From contig SKQO01000004.1 of assembly GCA_007118975.1 (NCBI GenBank), positions 1-64,000 on the forward strand: a stretch of DNA of 64,000 nucleotides, given 5' to 3'. The notes beneath the pieces are model-generated. The model saw nothing but the letters and a program-made list of their open reading frames with translations. It was not told where the DNA came from and made no database searches. Positions 1-8,126 of this stretch are shown here, one piece after another. Source of the stretch: Halobacteriales archaeon (GTDB taxonomy: Archaea > Halobacteriota > Halobacteria > Halobacteriales > SKNY01). Positions within the stretch are counted from its first letter, which is position 1. Every line of letters starts with the position of its first letter. The translations under genes were made by a program, and so were the position numbers.

Positions 1-236
1 CTTCGTATTCGACAACGAAGCGCTCGCTCGGCGATGCCGTGCGAGCGCTCGGCTGGTATCGACAGTTCCGTGAAATCGTCCTCATGTTCGCCATCTCGAA
101 CATAGAACCACTCTGTGAGCCTCTGTAACCGTGACTCAGCATCTATTCAACACGGCAGTTTGAACAGGAATTGTAGTTCACTCTCCACTCACATAACGTG
201 GGCAGAATTTAATCTCTAGTACAACCAATAGATAAT

Positions 237-626
237 ATGAGCGATTTACAGGTTGGAGTCCTACTACTGTTCGTCGCAGGAGTAGGTGCGACTGCGGGGT
301 TAGTGGCAATTGGATTTTATTTGTTGGTCGGGGAATTCGGCGTTCTATTTTGGGCTGTGGCGTACTTTGCCGCCTCACTGGCAGCATTCTTGTCTCTCTG
401 TATGATCACCGTTGAGAACTTTCAAACTATATCAAGCTCTTTATCACGTACTGGGAGTGAAATTCGACTATTTGAGAGGGTGAGTGCATCACGAAGACTC
501 CGTTTGTTTCACGTAGAAAGCGGTGAACCATCCACTCCCTACAACTGCACACGCACCTTTTTGCTGCGGGTCATCGCTCGCTGCACTCGCTCGAACCGCT
601 TGCAAAAATCTGCATCAAGAGGCTGA
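237..626 (+). CDS. small membrane protein, hypothetical
   Basis: ORF with two strongly hydrophobic N-terminal segments; the C-terminal part looks less protein-like. Confidence 0.4.
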   Translation: MSDLQVGVLLLFVAGVGATAGLVAIGFYLLVGEFGVLFWAVAYFAASLAAFLSLCMITVENFQTISSSLSRTGSEIRLFERVSASRRLRLFHVESGEPSTPYNCTRTFLLRVIARCTRSNRLQKSASRG

Positions 627-656
627 GCAGATGATGGGTTACAACACGGGCTCCCA

Positions 657-1512
657 TTGAGCGGTGTTCCCGACGCGAACACCATCGTCGAGTACGCAGT
701 CGCGGCGGACGAAGCCGGGTGGGACGGAGTGTTTCATATCGACCATCTCATCGATTTTGTCGCCAGAGTACCCGACGAACATCAACCTCTCAACGATCCG
801 TGGACGACCTGGGCGGCAGTCGCAGCAAAGACCGAGCACGTCATCCTCGGGTCATCCATTACCCCGATCCCTGACGGCAGCCGTGGCAACTTGCCAAGAG
901 CTTGGCTACGCTCGACCAGCTCTTCGGATGGCCGGATACTCCTCGGTGCTGGACTCGGCGGGCCGAAGGAGTTCACACCGTTCGGCCAAGAGTACGATCA
1001 GAGGCAACTCGCCGACCAATACGACGAAGCCCTCGATATCATCACCGGCTTATGAAGTGGCGAACCGTTCAGTTACGATGGAGAGCACTTCACTATCGAC
1101 GAAGCGGTGATGCGGCCCACGCTGGTTCAGGAACCACGCATTCCGATAGTCATCGGCGGCTGGTGGCCGTTTAAAGCTCCGTTCAGACGGGGAGCACGAT
1201 GGGATGGAATAATGCCGACCTGGCCGTCCATGCATTCGAACGCCTCATATCTGGAGTACTTCCCCGAGCACATGCAGCGAGTCATCCCCGAGGAACCGAA
1301 TCAGAAAGAAGACGTCAGAGAAATCAAGGTATTATCACGACCAAACGGACGATCCGGGAGAGATCGTGATCTACAACCTCAATTCGGCACCCGCGGGGTT
1401 CGACGAACTTTGCCGTGAACTTGGTGCAACGTGGTTGATCCACGATGTCGTTGATTCAGATTTCGGAAAGGGGGAGAATCTTGAACGGATTCGCCAGGGG
1501 CCGCCGGACTGA
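657..1512 (+). pseudogene. LLM-class (luciferase-like) flavin-dependent oxidoreductase, degenerate
   Basis: Luciferase-like motifs (AADEAGWDGVFHIDHL, ILGAGLGGPKEFTPFG, WSGEPFSYDGEHF-like) interrupted by an in-frame TGA at 1053-1055. A frameshift near 1330 continues in another frame as YHDQTDDPGEIVIYNLNSAPAGFDELCRELGATWLIHD. Confidence 0.8.
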
Positions 1513-1902
1513 CTGCAACTGGCAACAAAATCAGAATCTCGCCCCTTGGTTGGTGCTTCTGTTACATCCCCGATATTCACAGTTTGAGCCATTCAGGGCG
1601 CTGATGTTGCAATTAGATCCTGTCAGTCTGGATAACACAAATTTCCACAGATTGGATGCAGTACGGTGATGGCATTTCTTTCTCCAACGTTCGACTGAAT
1701 CAGCTAAGCTATGGAGTTGGCTTACCAACCGCCGAACGACCTCTCAGTTGTAACAGACGTTATCACAGTCTGCTGAATATAGAAGTTTACATATCGTATT
1801 TGATTAGTTCCATACGGTCGGCTCACTCAAAACTCGGTTCACATCTTCCGTCTGAGCCGACGACGGGCAGCATGAAGTACGCACGGTCCCATTATAGGGG
1901 TC

Positions 1903-2565
1903 ATGACAAGAGAGCCCAAACCGACTGGTCCATGGGCCGGCCCGTTCGGCGCCGCCTACACCGAGCGGAACCGCGACGAGACCGTCGAGGACGTAAACGA
2001 TGAGTACGAAGAGCGCTTCGGCATCACTCAAACTGCCCTGTTGAAGCGTCTGTTCGATGGTGTTGACCGGGACGCTCGAATTTTAGAAATCGGCTGTGGT
2101 GTGGGTGTCCAACTCGAGATTCTTCAAGAACTCGGATTCGAGCACCTGTACGGGCTTGATCTCCAGCGTTACCCCCTGGTGGTCGCTGACCAAATCCGTC
2201 CCTACGTCCATCCAGTCCAAGGTGTGGCACGACACCTCCCGTTCCCGGACAATTCGTTCGATGTCGTTTGCACTATCGAGGTACTCATCCACATCCCGCC
2301 GGATTCGACCGAAGCCGTACTCGACGATATCGTCAGGTGCAGCCGCCAGTTGATCGTCGGATCGGAGTATTTCGCCCCGACCCGCACAGAATTCCTGTAT
2401 CGCGGGCAGCGGGGGATAGCGTGGAAGGATAACTTCGCCGCGCTGTATGAGGCGGGGCGTGACGTGGAGGAAGTGGACGCCCAGGTCATCGAGTACGTGG
2501 GGGAGGAACCCAACACCGACGGTGACCGATTCCGCTCAGTGTTTCGTCTCGAGACAGACGATTGA
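1903..2565 (+). CDS. class I SAM-dependent methyltransferase, resembling pseudaminic acid biosynthesis-associated methylases
   Basis: ILEIGCGVGVQ SAM-binding motif; GSEYFAPTRTEFLYRGQRGIAWKDNFAALY C-terminal signature. Confidence 0.8.
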   Translation: MTREPKPTGPWAGPFGAAYTERNRDETVEDVNDEYEERFGITQTALLKRLFDGVDRDARILEIGCGVGVQLEILQELGFEHLYGLDLQRYPLVVADQIRPYVHPVQGVARHLPFPDNSFDVVCTIEVLIHIPPDSTEAVLDDIVRCSRQLIVGSEYFAPTRTEFLYRGQRGIAWKDNFAALYEAGRDVEEVDAQVIEYVGEEPNTDGDRFRSVFRLETDD

Positions 2566-2660
2566 AGGGGCCTGGATTGCTGGGATATGCGCCCTGTCCG
2601 AACCCACACGACTTTTTCTGCGGAAACGAGCGGATTAAGTAACAACGATAGGACATTCGT

Positions 2661-2674
2661 AATTTAATTTTTAT
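2661..2674 (+). promoter_or_regulatory. possible TATA-like element upstream of the tail-tube gene
   Basis: AT-rich aatttaatttttat placed ~17-30 nt before the first ATG (2691). Confidence 0.3.
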
Positions 2675-2690
2675 CAGATTCACAAGGTAT

Positions 2691-3137
2691 ATGGTGGCAC
2701 CTCCGAATGTCAATTCGAGGATTATGGCAGATAGACACGGTCCAATGCGAACAGGGCTTTTTACGGTCGAGATTGACGACGTGGAGGTTTCAGGATGGCA
2801 AAGTATCAACCTTCCTGCAACCAGTACGGAGCCAGATGGCGATGAGTGGGGAGAATCCACGCGTCAGGACCTTGAGGCTGAAAGGGGGGTACAACCGGAC
2901 GACACCGAGCTGCACGACTGGAACGAGGCAGTCCTCGACGACAACGAGGATGAGGGCCTGAAAACGGTTTTGGTGACCCTGCTAAATGAAGAGGGCGAGC
3001 CACAGGTCGAGTGGACATTCGAAGATGCCTGGATAACCTACTACCGGCCACCACAGCTCAATGCAGCTGACGACGGCGAAGTCGCAACCGAACGAGTCGT
3101 TTTCGCTTACGACTCGATGGAGCAACAGAACGTCTGA
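2691..3137 (+). CDS. phage tail tube protein, T4 gp19-like family (start could be ATG at 2724)
   Basis: Size and pattern of the gp19/tail-tube family: MADRHGPMRTGLFTVEIDDVEVSGWQSINLPATSTE...LHDWNEAV...VEWTFEDAWITYYRPPQLNA...EVATERVVFAYDSME. Confidence 0.7.
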   Translation: MVAPPNVNSRIMADRHGPMRTGLFTVEIDDVEVSGWQSINLPATSTEPDGDEWGESTRQDLEAERGVQPDDTELHDWNEAVLDDNEDEGLKTVLVTLLNEEGEPQVEWTFEDAWITYYRPPQLNAADDGEVATERVVFAYDSMEQQNV

Positions 3138-4283
3138 TTGGTGCCCATGTCAGAGCAAACCGACAACCACGACTATGCGACGCCGGCCGCGGGCACCGAG
3201 GACTGGCACGTACCACTCAACGAGAACTTCGAATCTCTAGACGTCGACGTCGAGGTCCGCGACGTGGCCGAAAACCGAGAGGACTACGAACCGGACGAGG
3301 GAGCGAAGTTCCTCGAGCTTGACACAGGTATCGTCTACGTCGGCGACGGCGACGAGTGGAATCAGACACTGGCGACGGCCTATTTCGATGAGGACGGCGA
3401 TTTGGACTGCGGTGAACTCGCCGATTGCATCGAGCCGAAGTCAGAATCGGATGACGACGGGTCTGAACCATCGCCGTCAAGCTTCGGCGTGAACGCCAGA
3501 TCCGTTCATCAAGGCGCCATCGTTTTCGGGGACTCGACAAGACGGGGAATCTGGTCGGAGTCCGCAAACGAACTTCGCTCACAAATGCCGACCTTTGCCC
3601 CTCAGTTCTCGACCGAGGGCGTCACGGTTACCGGCAACAATGTCGACGCGAGTGGCGGGATCAGCGCCGAGGTGTTGAGTTCTTCCTCGATTGACGCTGG
3701 AGGCCTCTCGGCAGACGGCGACGAACTCGCTGTGGAACTCGAAGGCGACGAGCCGGAATTGCAAATCGAGCCCTCCACGGTTACGGTCAACGTCGACGAC
3801 GGAGAAACCATACTAGTGATCGATGCGGACGGGATTACCTCGGACGAGCCATTCTACGCACCAGAGTTTAACACGACGAGCGCCCGGGCGGCCAAAACGT
3901 CGATCCAGCCGGTCGACCCCCAGGGGGTACTCGAGGAAGTGGAGTCGATTCCGATACATACGTGGGAGTTCGACGACCGTGACGCCGGCCGCCACATGGG
4001 ACCGATGGCCGGGGATTTCGCCGAACGGTTTGAGCTCGGCACGCAGGACGATTCCATCGCCACAGTTGACGCGGACGGAGTGGCGTTCGCTGCTATCCAG
4101 GGACTGGCGACACGGCTTCGCCGGGAGAACGAGTCGTTGCGCGAGGAGTTGGCACAAACCACCGCGCAATTGCAGCATCTCTCCGAACGCCACGATCGGT
4201 TAGAAGACCAGATCGACCGACTCGCATCGAATACTTCCGAGCCGGGACGTGCTGATGAACACGGACGACCCGCGGATGAGTAA
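3138..4283 (+). CDS. tail fibre-like protein with C-terminal peptidase S74 intramolecular chaperone domain and terminal coiled coil (start may be ATG at 3147)
   Basis: C-terminal TTSARAAKTSIQPVDPQGVLEEVESIPIHTWEFDDRDAGRHMGPMAGDFAERFELG...IATVDADGVAFAAIQGLATRLRRENESLREEL is a clear S74/ICA pattern. Confidence 0.8.
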   Translation: MVPMSEQTDNHDYATPAAGTEDWHVPLNENFESLDVDVEVRDVAENREDYEPDEGAKFLELDTGIVYVGDGDEWNQTLATAYFDEDGDLDCGELADCIEPKSESDDDGSEPSPSSFGVNARSVHQGAIVFGDSTRRGIWSESANELRSQMPTFAPQFSTEGVTVTGNNVDASGGISAEVLSSSSIDAGGLSADGDELAVELEGDEPELQIEPSTVTVNVDDGETILVIDADGITSDEPFYAPEFNTTSARAAKTSIQPVDPQGVLEEVESIPIHTWEFDDRDAGRHMGPMAGDFAERFELGTQDDSIATVDADGVAFAAIQGLATRLRRENESLREELAQTTAQLQHLSERHDRLEDQIDRLASNTSEPGRADEHGRPADE

Positions 4284-5322
4284 CCCTTGGCGATCATCAA
4301 CGGATACCCCAACGGGGAGGCCCGAGGAATCTGGGATGCGGCCATCACGCCGTGTGTTCCTCGGGGGGCTTACGGCGACTGGGGTCCTCGCGAGTTCGAT
4401 GCCGGTCGCTGCAGACGACGAATCAGAGGATGTCGAGTCGTTCGGATTTGGCGAAGGCGCCTACGGTGAGGACGGATTCGGTGGAACCTCAGCGGTCGAA
4501 TCAGACCTGACGGTCCAACTGGACGGTCCGGAATCGACGATCGTAAACCAAGAAACCGCCTTCGAGGTGACGTTTCAGAACGATGGAGATGACACCCCGG
4601 AAGATGTTCAATTGGCATTCACTTTCGATCGGGGGGACGATATCGCCGTATCCGATGTCGATGTCGAATACCGCGTTGCGGGCGATGAGAAGTGGGAAAC
4701 GCTCGAATTATCCGACAGTACTGACGGGCTAACGGGCGCGTATCCGGATGACGGCTTTCCATTTCCCGCCGAGGAAAAACGGACCGTAGAACTTCGCATC
4801 GTGTTTTGGGAATCCGACGCATTCTCGATTTTGGTCTCCGTGAAGGGGGTCGATGAGGAGGATCACTACGCCGACACGGGCCGTACCGTTGACGTCGGAC
4901 CAACACCGGAAGATATCGAATTGCAGATCGATATTAAACCGGGAGAAGACGACGATGGGCCCCCACCAATCAACCCGAACTCTCGTGGAAGGACGCCAAT
5001 TGCTATCCTGACCACGGATGAATTCGATCCAATCGAGCGATTGGACGTCGACTCACTGCGATTCGGCCCCCCGCGAGTCATCGAAGAAGGAGACGGGGGT
5101 GAAGCTGAACAGTACACGGAGGAGGACGTCGATGGCGATGGAGAACCGGATCTGAAAGTCCACTTCGATTCCGAGGCGACTGGCTTCGATGAAGACGATG
5201 AATACGGGAAAGTGGTAGGACAAACACACAACGGAACGCCGGCGGCCGGTAAGGCCGAGATTCGTATTGTTGGAAACGGTGGCGGAAGCGGAGATCGCGG
5301 GGGTGGCCGCGGGAACAACTGA
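4249..5322 (+). CDS. Tat-exported acidic protein with IDIKPG...VAILTT-type C-terminal domain (start may be ATG at 4336)
   Basis: Twin-arginine signal MRPSRRVFLGGLTATGVLASSMPVAA; C-terminal IDIKPGEDDDGPPPINPNSRGRTPIAILTTDEFD...EDVDGDGEPDLKVHF with a DxDGDGxxD calcium-binding-like loop. Confidence 0.7.
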   Translation: MLMNTDDPRMSNPWRSSTDTPTGRPEESGMRPSRRVFLGGLTATGVLASSMPVAADDESEDVESFGFGEGAYGEDGFGGTSAVESDLTVQLDGPESTIVNQETAFEVTFQNDGDDTPEDVQLAFTFDRGDDIAVSDVDVEYRVAGDEKWETLELSDSTDGLTGAYPDDGFPFPAEEKRTVELRIVFWESDAFSILVSVKGVDEEDHYADTGRTVDVGPTPEDIELQIDIKPGEDDDGPPPINPNSRGRTPIAILTTDEFDPIERLDVDSLRFGPPRVIEEGDGGEAEQYTEEDVDGDGEPDLKVHFDSEATGFDEDDEYGKVVGQTHNGTPAAGKAEIRIVGNGGGSGDRGGGRGNN

Positions 5323-5350
5323 TCTGCAGTCACGTGCGAGATACGCGGTT

Positions 5351-5392
5351 GTATTCATCAACAAAAATCTGTCAAACTGTTACTGGTTCCAA
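5351..5392 (+). repeat. diverged 42-bp repeat, copy 1
   Basis: GTATTCATCAACAAAAATCTGTCAAACTGTTACTGGTTCCAA; 36/42 identical by eye to 15322-15363. Confidence 0.7.
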
Positions 5393-5810
5393 GCGATATT
5401 TTAGAGCTTGCGTAATGGCATGTCTCAACTTCTTCCAGCAATAATACCTCAAGTTGACAGGTCTTGGTCTCAATCTGTGACATTCTCAATATCTAATTGC
5501 AACAGGTACGGGCTGTCTGTATCATATCAAATATTATTGAAATAGAATCAGATACTCGAATTGGCTAATTCCTGACGAGCTCATGCAGGTTCATTGGCCC
5601 ATTTGCCACACATTCTTGCCACAAAGTCGCTAATGTACTCGCCCCACTGTATTCATCACCGATTACCCACCAGGATACTGATAAGTATCTCTTCCTTACG
5701 ATATTGGTGGCTCTGGTCATTCACGCATTCGTTCACTGAGGACAAATATACAGTTCCCAGCCCTTGAGCAAGGACAAGCATTTATTCAGGTCCCGGTATA
5801 ACACGAGTGT

Positions 5811-6086
5811 ATGTCGAGTTCGGATACTAGTGAGGAGGAGGGCCCGTCCAAAACCAACATCAACATCCGATTGACTGAGGCATTGCTTGAGGACATTGAT
5901 GCCACGTGGGTTGACGAAGGGTACCACAGCCGAAGTGAGTTCATCCGCGAAGCGCTGCGAGACGCAGTTCGACATCCAGAACTCACGCGTCAGAGCTGGA
6001 AGGAAATCGCCGCGGTAGAACACGCCCGCCGAACAGGTGAGAGCGAGTCTTTCTCGCGCGAGGAGATCCTCGGGAACGATGGCTGA
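5811..6086 (+). CDS. ribbon-helix-helix (CopG/ParD-type) antitoxin
   Basis: INIRLTEALLEDIDATWVDEGYHSRSEFIREALRDAVRHP; overlaps the start of the downstream toxin. Confidence 0.8.
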   Translation: MSSSDTSEEEGPSKTNINIRLTEALLEDIDATWVDEGYHSRSEFIREALRDAVRHPELTRQSWKEIAAVEHARRTGESESFSREEILGNDG

Positions 6087-6540
6087 AGACGACTGGACGT
6101 GGCAATTCCGGACTCCAGCAAAGCGGGCCTATGACAAGCTTGAGCCCACCGCTCAGGATCGAATTACAGACAAACTTGAAGAGAATGTAACTGATCAATG
6201 GCGGGAGCCAGATGATTACCTTGAACCCTTGACTGGTACACCGCATTCGAAACTTCGGATTGGCCAGTTCCGACTCGGGGGTGACTGTAATCACTCGGAC
6301 AAAATTCTCGACATTTACACCATAGAGAAGCGGAGTGGTGCGTACAAGCCAGGCGACGATTACCGACGAATGACGTTAAGACCCCCTCATTCGATGCAAC
6401 ATTTCACCTCCACCGATCCTACTAGTAGATTCTCCCCCGGTAGTGTTCCGGGCGTTACATCTCCATTTAGAAGGAAACATTTCCAATCATTATTCACAGA
6501 TATGTTTGTCAGCGAAGCGTCGACATCGGAAAATGGATGA
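6079..6540 (+). CDS. RelE/ParE-type toxin with atypical C-terminal extension (possibly stop-loss or degenerate)
   Basis: MAEDDWTWQFRTPAKRAYDKLEPTAQDRITDKLEE...EPLTGTPHSKLRIGQFRLG...RSGAYKPGDD; ATG overlaps antitoxin stop. The ~57 residues after GDD do not look toxin-like. Confidence 0.65.
   Translation: MAEDDWTWQFRTPAKRAYDKLEPTAQDRITDKLEENVTDQWREPDDYLEPLTGTPHSKLRIGQFRLGGDCNHSDKILDIYTIEKRSGAYKPGDDYRRMTLRPPHSMQHFTSTDPTSRFSPGSVPGVTSPFRRKHFQSLFTDMFVSEASTSENG
6411..6430 (+). repeat. 20-bp direct repeat CACCGATCCTACTAGTAGAT, copy A
   Basis: Exact match to 7374-7393; flanks remain similar (gTAGTgTTC / gTAGTaTTC). Confidence 0.85.
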
Positions 6541-6701
6541 TCGAGGATAGACGTCCATTCAACTTGTTGCAGACGTGATCAACCATTGGTGAGAACCAAG
6601 TGCCTCCGCCGTCGTATTGGGGCCCCTGTCCTCGTGACTTGGACGGGTAGTAATTGGGGAATCGACAGAAAACCTAAATGATGAATTCCAACTGAATTCA
6701 C

Positions 6702-6857
6702 ATGAGTCGAACATCGATACCGATTGATGCGGACACGAAAGAACGGTTAGATCGGTTGAAGAGAGATGACGAGACGCGGGATGGATTTTTCGATCGGATC
6801 ATCACCCACGAACAGTCAATTGAAGCCGGGGCGTGGTACGATGAGGAAGCAGACTGA
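6702..6857 (+). CDS. VapB-like antitoxin
   Basis: Short ORF MSRTSIPIDADTKERLDRLKRDDETRDGFFDRIITHEQSIEAGAWYDEEAD; RHH N-terminus typical of haloarchaeal VapB. Confidence 0.7.
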   Translation: MSRTSIPIDADTKERLDRLKRDDETRDGFFDRIITHEQSIEAGAWYDEEAD

Positions 6858-6889
6858 GCAAAGGAATTCATCCGCAAGTCACGGAAGAA

Positions 6890-7323
6890 ATGGCGGCGAC
6901 ATTTCTGCACAGCTCGACCATTATCGAATATTTAAGTGGTAATCGAACCGTTATTGAGCATCACGACGAACGGCGTCCGTGGTGGACTTCGACCATCTGC
7001 GTCTTTGAGATGTTGAATGGACCGGCACGTTCGCCAAACTTCGATCCCGTGAAAGAACGGTAACGATTTGGTGGGGTAAAGGCGCTTGAGATTAACGAAC
7101 AACTCGCGCTTGAAGCATCACGATTACAACACGTATCGTTTCGAGATTGAAGCGAGCTTCCCCACCGCGCCGAGATGATTGCTGCCACTGCACGCTCGAC
7201 TGGCGACGAGTACGTTGTGGCTGACAGTGATTTCGAAGCCGCTCCGCTGGAGGAGGTGATAGACGTCACAAATCTCCATCCGGAAAAATGGGAGTTTGGG
7301 GAATCAGAAACCTTGGAGGCATG
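6890..7323 (+). pseudogene. VapC-like PIN-domain toxin, degenerate
   Basis: STIIEYLSGNRTVIEHHDERRPWWTSTICVFEMLNG, then a stop. PIN-like C-terminal pieces (AEMIAATARSTGDEYVVADSDFEAAPLEEVIDVTNLHPE) lie in a shifted frame. Confidence 0.7.
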
Positions 7324-7373
7324 ATGAACACCCCTCTGGTTTCCAATCCGTCAACGTTGTATATCACCACTTT

Positions 7374-7393
7374 CACCGATCCTACTAGTAGAT
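7374..7393 (+). repeat. 20-bp direct repeat CACCGATCCTACTAGTAGAT, copy B
   Basis: Exact match to 6411-6430. Confidence 0.85.
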
Positions 7394-7429
7394 CTTCTCC
7401 GAGTAGTATTCTGAGAGTGACATTATCGA

Positions 7430-7530
7430 TGCAAGTGACATCCTCTCCGCCGTAAACGGCGGAGCTTCCCACAAGCGAAGGCTTGCTGGTTTGGGAGAGT
7501 TACGGTGTACCATCCCCGAGGGAATGCAGG
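7430..7530. mobile_element. possible end of an IS200/IS605-type element (structured, no transposase seen)
   Basis: Perfect hairpin CTCCGCCG-TAAA-CGGCGGAG (7445-7464), then CAAGC-GAAG-GCTTG; resembles conserved hairpin ends of haloarchaeal IS605/tnpB elements from memory. Confidence 0.35.
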
Positions 7531-8126
7531 CAGTGCCACGCTATCGTTAGCCCTATCAACCGTCGAGAGACGAGTATCCAGGAGAATCTTGTGCTTCCTG
7601 CACCCCGCCCGTCATATGGAAGGGGTGGCTTCCACGACGACGGGGCGAATCCCGATAGTGTCTCATGAGGGAAGGACGGTAGACCACCCCCAGTTAGCAT
7701 CCAGCACGCCGTAAAGCCGCTTAACACTACGTGCTGGCGCTGTATCCCCCCGTTGAAGCCCGAGCTATTAGCGTCCTACTCCACTTGGGCAAAAGACGTC
7801 AGTTGTGTTTTGCAAGACCTACCGTCTGAATCGCTCATGTAATCTGAAGTATTCTTCATGAGAGTCACTTGACTCGTGTGATATAGGGGTGTACATATCA
7901 GCGGTTTCTTTCCGACTATTTGAGAGAACGAAAGTGAGTGATGAAATGGAGTCCGCGGGAAACCAGTGGATCCTGTTATCGATTTATATTGCTATGAATT
8001 CTGAAATGAATATGCGATCCTCTATGCAGCAAGGTGGTGCTTGGTGGTTTGATCTGAAGTAAATCGGGACAAGTCGGTATCATACTGAGTTCGTTCGCTG
8101 GCGAGTGGAGATTCGGAGCGCGATAA

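Noticed and set aside
1053-1055. In-frame TGA as selenocysteine or readthrough codon
   Set aside because: The position fits a Trp codon mutated to TGA, a second frameshift follows downstream, and no SECIS-like context was seen
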